From the NCBI GenBank assembly GCA_037179385.1, contig CM074188.1:23329318-23393317 (forward strand): a stretch of DNA of 64,000 nucleotides, read 5' to 3'. Numbering within the stretch: the stretch's first letter is position 1; each line of letters begins with the position of its first letter. The DNA comes from Holothuria scabra. Taxonomy: Eukaryota; Echinodermata; Holothuroidea; Aspidochirotida; Holothuriidae. Below the pieces are notes generated by a model that ran no database searches, was not told the origin of the DNA, and saw only the letters and a list, made by a program, of their open reading frames with translations. The position numbers and the translations under genes are program-made. This document shows, in pieces, positions 23,501 through 35,005 of this stretch.

Positions 23501-26500
23501 TACTGTATCATCGTGTTGAAATGTGCCTGTAGCTGATGACACTACTGTGTGCTAGTTTTAAAAAGTACACATGGAGGGAGGTATCAAAATTTAGCCTCAA
23601 AGAATGCCATTGCAAAGAGCGATGTGGAAGTATGCACACAGCATATTTCCTTTCTATTTTCCTTATTTCAGCAACAATTAACAATTGACCCAAAATTACT
23701 AATTTCAAAAGTTAGGCAAACAACAAGGCATCAGGAGATTTTTCAACCACCACCAGAGAATTTTTTCTCACCTTGTCACTCTTCTGCATACATGTAAAGG
23801 TCCTATGTGATTATTTTCTTGAGTGACCTAGACAGTACAATACACAAGGCTACTCTCTGCGTGCAATTGCACAAGCCTTAACATGCGCAACACCTATACG
23901 CACATGTTCTTGCGCATTCTCTATGCCATGAACCAGAGACATAAGCGTGAACACCCATAGGCCAATAGTATTGCTCACCAAGTGAAATATTTTTAGGGAG
24001 GAAAGACTGGTATTTTAAATTTCAAGGCCCAATTATTTCACCACATCAAAGCATAGAAATTCATAAGTAAATTTTAAGCCCCTCTTCTCCACTCCCCTTA
24101 ATACAAACTGAACTTGAAGGGTTAGTTTGAAAACTTTCAATTGAAAAAAAAAACAACATAAATGATGGGCAACTATTTTGGTATATCTTTCTTTCAGAGG
24201 GAAAGGGATGTGACTGTAAAGGACAGGATTGCTGTAAGGATGGCAGCTGCTGTACTGGTGACAGTTGCAAGGGATGCACAGGAGCTAGCAAACGATGTGA
24301 TGAGTGCTGTCCAGGTGAGATTTTTATATTTGGCATGAAAAAAAAAGGAAAAAAATATGTTGGAAACTGGACAAGATATGACATTGATATAAAAAAATAT
24401 CTCAATAGTAAATAATGAAATTGCTCCTTGTGTTAAGCTTAAAGGGGAAAGCCACCCCCCCCTCCCCCTCCATCTGGAATTACTATTTGAATGGCTGTCG
24501 AGAATCATGTGACAATATTTTTCCTTCAGGGTCTGTGCAGCAAATTTTGAAGAGAAGGAAGGTGGGCTAATTAGCCGGCTAGGCTGCCCAATATGTCCAA
24601 CAATATAATAGCAATGTAATGCAGTCAAAAGTGCCTACCCCAAAGCAGGGGGGGCTTAAGGCCCCTCCCCAGTCTATGAAAGTAAAAGGAGTAAATTGTT
24701 TGGTTTGCCTTCACTATGAAATATTTAAATCCTGACATATCGTGAAAGGAACTTTGAGAGATTTAGCTGAACTTGCGAAATAAGTTGGGGGACTGTGTTT
24801 TTTTTTTTCCTTTTTAAATTCACATTACATCTGTCATTGACATAGGCTACATTGGGGTGATGTAGTCTAGAAATAGGGCAGTATGCTTGATGAAGACTTA
24901 CGACTGTCCCAGTTAGGACTTAATAAAGTGCATTGTGGAAATTATTGGCACAAAATTTCATGGTGTATAATTGTTGTCTATTCCATATTTCCAACAGTGT
25001 GATCTTTCAAAAAATAGATTTATACGTTTCTTAATCATTTTCAACATTAACAGGCTGCTGCTGTTCCCCAGACTGTTGTGAGTGCTGCAAACGTTGAAAC
25101 TCCCCTTCTGACATTTATTTCTTGGTAAGAATTCTCAGTTTCAATTTATCTATTCGTAACGTGGTGGGCAAGGTACACCAGGAATAATGCTCCCTTTCAT
25201 TTTAAGTGATTTTTCAATGAATTTTAGCAGAATTTTAACATTTGATTAATTATGACTTCATGAATGAATTACTGTTCATTGTGATGGTAGAGTGGTCACT
25301 TTTGCCTATTGTGAAAATTAAAGGTTAGACAACCTTGTCCATGAAGTTTTCGTGGCAAATTCATTATTACCACGTTTTGACTTGAAAGAGCAACAGACAG
25401 GATTTCAGTGTCAAGACCCCATACCAGGGATCAGGCCTTGAATTTTGAGGCATGCGAGGGTGATCGCACACCATTACTCACTGCAAAATTCACTGTGAGG
25501 ATTATGATATTTGCACACCTAGAGAATTAAGGCGGCTCATCAATCCTGCCACAGTACTTAATTGCCTGAGGAGTCCAATTTGTAGCAGACTTGGAAAATT
25601 TAAAAAAAGTCTCGAGGGGTGGCACCAGGGTTTGCCCCACAATAATTCTAGCCCTGATAGTAAGAGGAGTGTCTTAATTCTCTCAAAAAGGTGACGAATG
25701 AAAAATATTATTTTGTGCTACCAAAAAATTGAACATGTGAGTTTCAATGTTGAAAGCAGAAAAAGCTAAAAAAAAAGGTTTTTTTTAGCCCACAGTTCAC
25801 CTGACAATGAGTAAGCAGCCTTGCTGCCTCAGGTTGTCACAGAACAGTGCATTGTCTTTGTGAGAACAACCTCTGATAAGAGAACTTTCTCTGTGGACAG
25901 TGTAATAGCGTATTCACACTTCACAATTTCTGTAAATGGAGATGAGCTGGTGTGACCAGGCAGGCGGGATCAAGGCGCTGTTATCTAGTACTGTGGTATC
26001 TAACTCAGTATTGTTTACTTCAAAGACCACCTGGTCGGCGGTATTTGCTAGAGAATTCCCCATTGGGCTTAACACGTAATGATTTTATTAAATAGAAATT
26101 TGGGTTCTTATTCCTTGCTGGTGCCACCCCAGCTCCACTCTCATGGATCATAGATTACCTCGATACTTCCAGACATTTTGAAAAGGGGCTGAAAGAGAGC
26201 TTTGCATTCTAAATTGAATGCTAATTTATGCATAGTGTTGATGTGGCAATAAAGAAGCCTAATGACCAGGAACTTTAAATCTGTCTCCTTGGATTAGCTT
26301 TTTGAAATAGAAAGCACAGTTAGCTACATTTCTTTGAAAAAATCAATCTTTCCCAGAATATTCTCCAAAATCTATTAAAATGCAGCATTTACTGCAACTG
26401 CACTATATCCATCCTCACCAACCAGTTCCTGTTGACTCCCATAACAGAACCCAAGCTTCTCTAATGTTCAATGACAGAAGTGTTCAATACCAGTGCAGTA

Positions 26501-27115
26501 AAAATAGCAAGCCTTGTTATCCAGGTGATTTATAGAAAAAGGTACTTTAACCCCCTTTAAAAAAAGTCAGGACAGTATAGTTTAATGTTTGTTACTTTGT
26601 CAGTAATTTAGCCACCAATACCTGTCATGATGGTCAGTCAAGAACTTCCAAGTTCACCAACTTTAGAGAACTTTTTAATATTGAAATAAAAATGTGAGTT
26701 TACAAGTTGGACCGCAGCATTTTAATAAATGAAGGGTTCATTATATATTTTTTGTTTCCTCCACAGACTTTCCTGTATATAGCCAACTTCCAGTTTTCTT
26801 TCGATTAGCACATTCCTGCGTCTGTTTGAAAGGAGGCATGTTTGAAACCCAGCTTTTAGCTTTATGGCAAACAGGATGTATTATCTCTGAGGTTTCATCC
26901 AAAACATTAGCCAACCGCAACATCTCAGACATTCGCTGAAATGATATAAATGTATTGCAAAAACTAAGTGTAAAAATGTTGACCTTGAAAAATTTTTATC
27001 CGTCATGTTGACTTATTATTACCTGCCCTTTCAATATTTGTATGTTTCTTTGTACTTTTGCCCATCAATGCAACAGATGTTAAAGAAAGTTAGTTATTAA
27101 AATGCAACCTTCCTT
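17525..27115 (+). CDS. metallothionein, copy 2 (complete)
   Basis: Coding exons 17525-17558, 24198-24314 and 25054-25097 join in frame into a 64-residue protein, the usual length of sea urchin metallothioneins. It starts MPNEAKCKCC and ends DCCECCKR. It has 21 cysteines and no aromatic residues. The first and second introns both split a codon after its first base, as in copy 1. The start codon is the only ATG before the cysteine-rich reading. Intron 1 is 6.6 kb and contains two repeat elements; introns 2 and 3 are 0.7 and 1.6 kb. Donor gtaaga (25125) and acceptor ccacag (to 26766) predict an untranslated exon 4, with ATTAAA at 27096 as a possible poly(A) signal. Its role would be metal storage and detoxification in the cytosol. 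Metal-inducible control is suggested by the upstream MREs. Confidence 0.87.
18469..19498. mobile_element. inverted-repeat element, 1030 bp, in metallothionein intron 1
   Basis: Both ends carry 21-base inverted repeats (two mismatches) containing GTATTCAACCC and its complement, and TA at each edge fits a Tc1/mariner-type target duplication. Further copies of TATTCAACCCCC and its complement lie inside (18501, 18896, 19265, 19305). A 118-codon minus-strand frame at the left end shows no recognisable transposase. Confidence 0.75.
19750..20282 (+). repeat. degenerate tandem repeat flanking the 20283 element (left part)
   Basis: Diverged units with GCATTTTGCAGGAT..CATAAAATGGGCC and GGACCTTGGGCCAAAAA. 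The same repeat resumes at 22301-23300, so the element at 20283-22300 appears to have landed inside it. Confidence 0.55.
20283..22300. mobile_element. DR1-satellite element with 12-bp terminal inverted repeats, 2.0 kb
   Basis: Perfect ends TGATTCCTTGCC (20283-20294) and GGCAAGGAATCA (22289-22300). Inside the left end is a GT-rich stretch (20360-20400), then monomer sequence in reverse orientation (about 20400-20720: AGGTCAAAGGTCAT, TTTACACGATATCTC). From about 20820 to 22180 diverged monomers run forward, followed by an AC-containing tail and GACATCACCATC. One internal block (about 21478-21600) is SINE-like. A 107-codon frame at 21796 shows no recognisable domain. No transposase, so it is non-autonomous. 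It lies in intron 1 of metallothionein copy 2. Confidence 0.75.
22301..23300 (+). repeat. degenerate tandem repeat (right part)
   Basis: Units marked by GGGCCCATATGGGACCTTGG, AGGCAGTCAAC and GCATTTTGCAGGATTTCATA recur at irregular spacing (for example about 22341, 22571, 22610, 22760, 22900, 23160). It continues the repeat at 19750-20282. Confidence 0.55.
24198..24314 (+). CDS. metallothionein copy 2, coding exon 2
   Basis: Acceptor ctttcag ends at 24197 and donor gtgaga starts at 24315. It encodes 11 cysteines, including CDCKGQDCC. Same length and phase as 354-470. Confidence 0.88.
25054..25124 (+). CDS. metallothionein copy 2, exon 3 (stop at 25097)
   Basis: Acceptor attaacag ends at 25053. 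The exon reads GCCCSPDCCECCKR and TGA, then 27 untranslated bases up to donor gtaaga. Confidence 0.86.
26767..27115 (+). other. predicted 3' untranslated exon 4 of metallothionein copy 2
   Basis: Acceptor cctccacag ends at 26766, followed by the ACTTTCCTGTATATAG also found at 2116. ATTAAA at 27096-27101 could direct polyadenylation; the end is approximate. Confidence 0.55.
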
Positions 27116-27699
27116 CCTGCCATGTGTTGTTTTTTTCAGTGTCTTAAAACAAAAATTGATGACAACTTCCTATTTTCAGGGTAATCATAGGAGAATCATT
27201 TGTTCCTACATTGTAGTATAATACAGATCAGTTGAAAAGGGAAAAACAAGAGCACCTTTGTTTTTCTCTGCCAGACTGATTTGTTTTATACCAGAATGAA
27301 GGAACAAATGTACATATGCAACTCAAATGGCCATTTTAAATGAATAAAACAAAGGTCAATAAATTGAAAGTTGGAGGTTGTATTCCAAACTACAACCAGA
27401 AAGCCAAAAGGCTTAGTGATTCCTTGCGGCTGAAATGAAAGGCCTTTTTTCACATTGACATTGCTTGGCAATGTTTTTCAATTAACAGGGCTCCATAATG
27501 TGCCCACAAAGTACACATGCAAGGCATCCAATCTTCCTACATTGAGATCCCCCTTGCCCGTTGTGAACCCAAATGACATTTGACCTCCACCAAAAACTTC
27601 TGGGACCATGTATTCACTATGTGCCATCTACAGGACAAGTTACAGGACCCTACAAGTGACATTTCTTGAAAGACTGTGCAGGAAAGCTTGTCAGGCTTT

Positions 27700-30600
27700 G
27701 AACATGCTGACTCCAAATGAACTTTGACCTTTCAGAAAATCAGTAGGGATCATTTACTCAATATGACCAATCCACACACTAAATATGAGCACAGTTACAT
27801 GTAACTCTTGAGATATCGTGTTTACGAAGTTTTGACCTTTTGACCTCTCATGACCCCAAATGAACTTTGACCTCCACCAAAAACAATAGGGATCATGTAC
27901 TCAATATGGCCAACACACTCGCCAAATATGAGTATAGTCACATGTACCATTCTCGAGATATCGTGTTTACGAAGTTTTGACCTTTTGACCTCTCGTGACC
28001 CCAAATGACCTTTAATCTCCAACAAAAACAGTAGGGATCATCTACTCAATATTGCCAAGGCACACACCAAATATGAGATTAGTCACACTTACTCTTCTTG
28101 AGATACCGTGTTTACAAGCAATTTTTAAGGAATTTACCTATTGACCTCTCGTGACCCCAAATGACCTTTGACCTCCACGAAAATCAATAGGGATTATCTA
28201 CTCAATATGACCAACCCACACACCAAATATGAGCATAGTCACATGTACCGTTCTCGAGATATCGTGTTTACAAAGTTTTGACCTTTTGACCTCTCGTGAC
28301 CCCAAATGACCATTGACCTCCACGAAAATCGACAGGGATCATCTACTCAATATGACCAACCCACACACCAAATATGAGCATAGTCACATGTACCGTTCTC
28401 GAGATATCGTGTTTACAATGTTTTGACCTTCTGACCTCTCGTGACCCCAAATGACCTTTGACCTCCATCAAAAACAATATGGATCATCTACTGGATATGA
28501 CCAACCTACACACCAAATATGAGTATAGTCACATGTACCGTTCTCGAGATATCGTGTTTACAATGTTTTGACCTCTCGTGACCCCAAATGACCTTTGACC
28601 TCCACCAAAAACAATAGGGATCATCTACTCAATATGACCAACCCACACACCAAATATGAGCATAGTCACATGTACCGTTCTCGAGATATCCTGTTTACAA
28701 TGTTTTGACCTTTCCACCTCTCGTGACCCCAAGTGACCTTTGATCTCCCCCAAAAACAATAGGGATCATCTACTCAATATGGCCAACCTACACACCAAAT
28801 ATGAGTATAGTCACATGTACCGTTCTCGAGATATTGTGTTTCTGAAGTTTTGACCTCTCGTGACCCCAAATGACCTTTGACCTCCACCAAAAACAATATG
28901 GATCATCTGCTCAATATGACCAACCCACACACCAAATATGAGCATAGTCACATGTACCGTTCTCGAGATATCGTGTTTACGAAGTTTTGATCTTTTGACC
29001 TCTCGTGACCCCAAATGACCTTTGACCTCCACCCAAAACAATAGGGATCATCTACTCAATATGACCAACCCACACACCAAATGAGCATAGTCACATGTAC
29101 CGTTCTCGAGATATCGTGTTTACGAAGTTTTGACCTTTCAACCTCTCGTGACCCCAAATGACCTTTGATCTACACCAAAAACAGTAGGGATCATCTACTC
29201 AATATGGCCAATGCACACACCAAATATGAGATTAGTCACACTTACCCTTCTTGAGATACCGTGTTTACAAGCAATTTCTAAGGAATTTACCTATTGACCT
29301 CTCGTGACCCCAAATGACCTTTGACCTCCACAAAAATCAATAGGGATCATCTACTCCATCTGACCAATCCACACACTAAATATGAGCATAGTCACATGTA
29401 CTGTTCTCGAGATATCGTGTTTACGAAGTTTTGACCTTTTGACCTCTCGTGACCCCAAATGACCTTTCACCTACACCAAAAACAATAGGGATCATCTACT
29501 CAATATGGCCAATGCACACACCAAATATGAGATTAGTCACACTTACCCTTCTTGAGATGCCGTGTTTACAAGCAATTTCTAAGGAATTTACCTATTGACC
29601 TCTCGTGACCCCAAATGACCTTTGACCTCCAAGAAAATCGATAGGGATCATCTACTCAATATGACCAACCCACACACCAAATATGAGCATAGTCACATGT
29701 ACCGTTCTCGAGATATCGTGTTTACAAAGTTTTGACCTTTTGACCTCTCGTGACCCCAAATGACCATTGACCTCCACGAAAATCGACAGGGATCATCTAC
29801 TCAATATGACCAACCCACACACCAAATATGAGCATAGTCACATGTACCGTTCTCGAGATATCCTGTTTACGAAGTTTTGACCTTTCCACCTCTCGTGACC
29901 CCAAGTGACCTTTGACCTCCATCAAAAACAATATGGATCATCTACTGGATATGACCAACCTACACACCAAATATGAGTATAGTCACATGTACCGTTCTCG
30001 AGATATCGTATTTACAATGTTTTGACCTCTCGTGACCCCAAATGACCTTTGACCTCCACCAAAAACAATAGGGATCATCTACTCAATATGACCAACCCAC
30101 ACACCAAATATGAGCATAGTCACATGTACTGTTCTCGAGATATCCTGTTTACGAAGTTTTGACCTTTCCACCTCTCGTGACCCCAAGTGACCTTTGATCT
30201 CCACCAAAAACAATAGGGATCATCTACTCAATATGGCCAACCTACACACCAAATATGAGTATAGTCACATGTACCGTTCTTGAGATATTGTGTTTCTGAA
30301 GTTTTGACCTCTCGTGACCCCAAATGACCTTTGACCTCCACCAAAAACAATATGGATCATCTACTCGATATGACCAACCTACACACCAAATATGAGTATA
30401 GTCACATGTACCGTTCTCGAGATATCGTGTTTACGAAGTTTTGATCTTTTGACCTCTCGTGACCCCAAATGACCTTTGACCTCCACCCAAAACAATAGGG
30501 ATCATCTACTCAATATGACCAACCCACACACCAAATATGAGCATAGTCACATGTACCGTTCTCGAGATATCGTGTTTACGAAGTTTTGACCTTTCAACCT

Positions 30601-31330
30601 CTCGTGACCCCAAATGACCTTTGATCTACACCAAAAACAGTAGGGATCATCTACTCAATATGGCCAATGCACACACCAAATATGAGATTAGTCACACTTA
30701 CCCTTCTTGAGATACCGTGTTTACAAGCAATTTCTAAGGAATTTACCTATTGACCTCTCGTGACCCCAAATGACCTTTGACCTCCACAAAAATCAATAGG
30801 GATCATCTACTCCATCTGACCAATCCACACACTAAATATGAGCATAGTCACATGTACCGTTCTCGAGATATCGTGTTTACGAAGTTTTGACCTTTTGACC
30901 TCTCGTGACCCCAAATGACCTTTCACCTACACCAAAAACAATAGGGATCATCTACTCAATATGGCCAATGCACACACCAAATATGAGATTAGTCACACTT
31001 ACCCTTCTTGAGATACCGTGTTTACAAGCAATTTCTAAGGAATTTACCTATTGACCTCTCGTGACCCCAAATGACCTTTGACCTCCAAGAAAATCGATAG
31101 GGATCATCTACTCAATATGACCAACCCACACACCAAATATGAGCATAGTCACATGTACCGTTCTCGAGATATCGTGTTTACAAGATTTTGACCTTTTGAC
31201 CTCTCGTGACCCCAAGTGACCTTTGACGTCCACCAAAAACAATAGGGATCATCTACTCAATATGGGCAATCCACATGCCAAGTATGAGATCCCTCGGACT
31301 TACCCTTCTTGAGATATCGTGTTTACAAGC
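27700..31330 (+). repeat. satellite-like tandem array, ~145-bp monomers with ~1455-bp higher-order period
   Basis: Landmarks CTCGTGACCCCAAATGACC recur about every 145 bases. Monomer lengths from 28298 run 142,139,145,137,145,143,156,147,156,144 and then from 29752 repeat 144,137,145,137,145,144,157,147,157,145. Private variants repeat at the same offset, for example AAGTGACCTTTGATC at 28724 and 30178, and CCTTTCACCTACACC at 29452 and 30908. So a ten-monomer block was duplicated as a unit. Confidence 0.9.
28162..31084 (-). promoter_or_regulatory. array of consensus DR1 nuclear-receptor motifs
   Basis: The plus-strand word TGACCTTTGACCT is the complement of AGGTCAAAGGTCA, a perfect direct repeat of the half-site AGGTCA with one spacer base. 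DR1 sites are bound by RXR heterodimers, HNF4 and COUP-TF-type receptors. I count 13 perfect copies between these coordinates; other monomers have one or two mismatches. Several monomers also carry TGACCTTTTGACCT, a two-base-spaced version. Whether any receptor binds here is unknown. Confidence 0.4.
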
Positions 31331-31416
31331 CAAAGCGTCACATACGTGCACACACACACACATACACACGACATCACCATCGCATAGATTCCTTGCCTGC
31401 CTACCGCAAGGAATCA

Positions 31417-31645
31417 ACAACCAACCAAATTTTGAGTCCTGAAGAGAAAAATATGTTGACTATCTCTATCTAAACCTTACACAAAAGGATTTGTTGGGGG
31501 GAAAGTCACTTTAGCAGCGACTAATCCATTCAGGAAAAGGATGTTTATCAAGTGTAGGAATCTGCACGATCATTACTAGCCAACAATCTACATAGAGTCA
31601 CCCTCCTTCAGGGTGTTTTGGGCAGCTCATGACCAGGGGTGGAAA
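31417..31645 (+). repeat. segmental duplication, distal part of copy B
   Basis: AAATTTTGAGTCCTGAAGAG..TATGTTGAC matches text near 2888-2925. GGAAAAGGATGTT..CAGGGTG..CCAGGGGTGGA matches 2948-3060. Confidence 0.65.
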
Positions 31646-31869
31646 AACATGGACTGGTGTCATTTTTTCACAAAATATGCTGTGTAGACACCCAAAGTCA
31701 TATCCTGATGAGTATGATTTTCAAGTGGTCTGAGTGTGTATTTACAACACCCTCAGTGCATGCTCTGCAATATTATCTACTCTGCCTATTTGGAATCTTC
31801 TGGGCTTCCCAAAGACAATCAAAAGAACAGCCACCAACTGAAACTTCTGGTTTCCTTAACCAGAAGAGC

Positions 31870-32177
31870 ATTAAAGGCTCAGTTCTCTCACCCTAAACAG
31901 TACCAATACCCCTAACCTTCTTACTGAAGTCCCTCCCACAATTGTCTGAAATTCACCATCATGCAGATACAATATCAGTTTATTGCTTCCAGGTGAGTAT
32001 AGAAAAATCAATTTATATAATCAAAGCACTCTCAGTACCGTTCATGCTGTGTAATATAAGCTTTGGTACTCTGCATTGTTTGAATTAGCTGCCAATCAAT
32101 GCGCTAAGCCAATTGATAATTTCAGTACCCCCGTACCAAAATTGTAGTTTGGGGTGAGAGGTTTGGCCCTTTAAAGG
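31870..32177 (-). mobile_element. CCTTTAAAGG-ended miniature element, copy C
   Basis: Reverse-oriented copy with TTAAAGGCTCAGTTCTCTCA on the left and GTTTGGGGTGAGAGGTTTGG plus CCCTTTAAAGG on the right. It is one of the better preserved copies. Confidence 0.78.
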
Positions 32178-32413
32178 TGATGGAATGTCCATCTTTATCT
32201 GAAATGTAAATAAGATAAAGTAAAACAATAGTTCCATTTTTTGATGTGTATTAACAAATATAGATGTCAGTTAATATTACACTCAATCACTCTTTGTTAT
32301 TTTACACAATATACACCCTGGGTAACATCATTACATAATTTACATTGCAGCATCACCAAATTATGTACACTGACATACTTCAGCTTCCAAATTTGACATC
32401 TCATTGTACTTCC

Positions 32414-32726
32414 AATTAAGGCATTTATTCATCACCCTAGACAATAGTTACAATTTTTCCAACCTACTTACTTGAAGCCACACCCTCAATTGTCTGAAAC
32501 TCATCATCAACTAGACACAATCTCAGTTAATTGCCTCTCTGTGAATATACAAGAGCCTTTGTGTAATCAAAACACTGTCACTCTGGTGGTACATGCTGTA
32601 TATTAACGTGTCACATAACTCTGCATTTTTTTAATTTGATGTCAATCAAAGAGCAGCACCAATTGGAAATTTCGATAGGTTACTGCTAAAATTGAAGTTG
32701 GGGGTGATGAATGACTACCTTAAAGG
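32414..32726 (-). mobile_element. CCTTTAAAGG-ended miniature element, copy D
   Basis: Reverse-oriented, more diverged copy 240 bases from copy C. Ends read ATTAAGGCAT and CTACCTTAAAGG, with the internal GTCAATCAAAGAGCAGCACC shared by the family. Confidence 0.65.
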
Positions 32727-35005
32727 AACAACTTGCTCCTTTACAATGCTACACTCCTGCACCGAGTATTTAACCCATTATCACAAAATACTAGTTGCAT
32801 GAATAAAATTTGCATCATGTAAATTCAAAGCTAGTTAATTACCAACCCCAATTAGCTATACGTCCTAGTTTTCCTCCAATTTCCATGGTAAAGTGTAAAA
32901 TTTAAACACAAATGAAAATACACCAACTTTTCAAGAATTATGACATCCACAGCATGCCTTTTGTGGACCAAGCATTTCATTTGAACTGAGGGATCAATCC
33001 TTGTTCATTCCCCACCATGCACACTTGTTTTACACATTTTACATTCCCCCAGGCTCAAAAACTATGGCAGAATAGCCCACCTCTTGAGTATTGTTAAAAA
33101 CTAAGGGAAAAATATAACCCTGATATGGTCTTTTTTTTAAATGTATACAATGTAATTGGTCTGAAATGCAGCAAATAAGATTCTCTTTACAAATATTAAA
33201 ATTGTATCTATAACTGTGTCTGTGCAGCCCCTGAAGGTTGACACAGAACTATTACATGCAAAGAGAACTGGGGCAGTGGCATACAAAGGAGGGGGATCAT
33301 TGTCTCTGCAAGGCTCCTCAGTGTTGCCATTTTTTTGTTGTTTAATTTCCAAAAAAAGGCAAATTTTGTCAAATTCCAAGTTTAACTTAAAAAGGTAGCC
33401 CCTGTATCTCCCTGGTGGCATGGATTACCTCTAAGGACACCTACCTTTTTAAGTATTTTCAAAAGGAAGGGGCCCATCCCTAAAACTCCTTCACCAGCTG
33501 GCATAGAGGTATGAAAGGGGACAGTGGAGTGGAGGGTGTTCAGGTGCCGAAAGAAATAGTTTGCCATTCATCATGCGAGAGATATTAGGGGTAAAATCAT
33601 AAATGGATTGGAGATTGAGCAGTTACAGTCAATTTCATCAATTCAACGGATCTTTAATTTAGCCAAGAGTCTCAATAGAAGCATTAGCATATTTTCAAGT
33701 CCATTGTATAGTTTCCCCAAAAAGAATAAAGATCAATTAATTTAATAGTGGTAGTATATTTTACATGGTAATTTTCTGATCTCTTAGCATGTTCCTGATT
33801 TTATTCTCATTGCAAACGAAAAGCTAAACATAAAGACAGCATGTTTAGGTTCTCTTTACCAGCATGAAAACGCAATTTTAGGCCATCTGAAGGGTCCTGA
33901 TCATTTTTAAATTTATCTCAAAGCTCCACACCAACCAATGGTGGCACTCCGCTTAGATAGTCCTTCGGGCAAACTTACATTTGTGGGGTCAAAGTAGCTC
34001 TAAATAACTCTCTGATCACCTTGCAGTTCGTGAACATACTTTAATGTGAGCATTTCATTGAAAACGACAAAAGAAGATAGTTACTCATCAGATTTTTCAT
34101 ATAAACCTGGAAGATGCTATTTCTGAGGAGCCTGATTTTTTTAAGTTTTCTCTAAGCTCTATGCCAACCAGTGGTGGCCCTCCCCTTAGATAGTATTTGT
34201 GAGAGAATAAAATTTTGCGGCCAAGAAAAAACTGCAAACTAAAATGCTCCAGTTTGCATCGATCAATCCATGTTTTTTTATTTTGAATCCTAGAAGTATG
34301 CAAACTTAATGACAAGTTTTACTGTGGTAGGTAGCGTAAATAGCAAAAAATTGCATGTACAGACACAAAAAGTTTCAGTTTTATCCTCATGAACCAGCAT
34401 GATTCAACTTTTTACACTCTTCCTGTCAAAGTTGAAAACCTTGGGCCTCTTTGCATCTAGGCACCTTAAAAATGCAAACATTTTCAAAGGGAGGAGAGTA
34501 TCCCCTCCCCTTAAAACCCTCCCTCAGGCCGCACTCACTCAACATACTGCATGCCCCCCCCCCCATTCCCCCTTCAGAGAAATCCTGCATATGCCACTGG
34601 ACTGGAGTGTTACTGAACAATACTATCAATTTCAAGTGTGATCCCATATCAAATTCATACTCTCCTCTTTGAATGTTTATGGCATTCTCGTCGGAAATGA
34701 AGGAAACTTAACTATAGACTTTCTATGAATGAAAATACAGCCCACATTAATAAAAGAACATTTAGAAAAATCACAGGAATTGCATAACCCAAAAGCCTCT
34801 CTAAACCCCTCTGTCATTATAGAAAAGTCATTAGTGACACCATACGACAATATTTTTACATTTGAGCATAGGCAATGAAACATGTGAAACTGTTTCAATG
34901 GATGAGGAGAAACTCAAGCAACAGTTGTTAAACCTCTTCCCAATCTTTGTGCTACCAATCTTTGTGCTAGAGACTGTGATTATTTAACATCACCATGGCA
35001 ACTAT
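32727..35005. other. no gene recognised; transposon debris
   Basis: A phrase ccaaccaatggtggcactccgcttag (33930 onward) is repeated near 34150 and is related to text near 7085. A C-run lies at 34553-34563. Short frames have no recognisable protein content. Confidence 0.4.

Larger units (their letters stand above)
23780..27416 (+). repeat. segmental duplication, copy B (metallothionein 2 block)
   Basis: Paralogous to 1-2800, including introns. Homology to the copy A flank resumes at 31416-31645, after the 4-kb element. This makes copy A an empty-site comparison for that insertion. Confidence 0.75.
27417..31416 (+). mobile_element. DR1-satellite element with 13-bp terminal inverted repeats, 4.0 kb
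   Basis: Perfect ends TGATTCCTTGCGG (27417-27429) and CCGCAAGGAATCA (31404-31416). The order is left end, a short unique part, about 24 tandem monomers of 137-157 bases (27700-31330), TTTACAAGCCAAAGCGTCAC, an AC run, GACATCACCATCGCAT, and the right end with its own small hairpin. No coding sequence: the few open frames are read through monomers. The paralogous block at about 2750-2890 lacks it. Which transposase recognises these ends is not evident; the superfamily is unassigned. Confidence 0.8.

Noticed and set aside
27822..29041. Minus-strand frames of 67-76 codons with repeated KGHLGSREVKRSKL
   Set aside because: They are translations of satellite monomers.
27700..31330. Regularly spaced repeats as a CRISPR array
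   Set aside because: Whole monomers are similar, with no unique spacers, and the DNA is eukaryotic.
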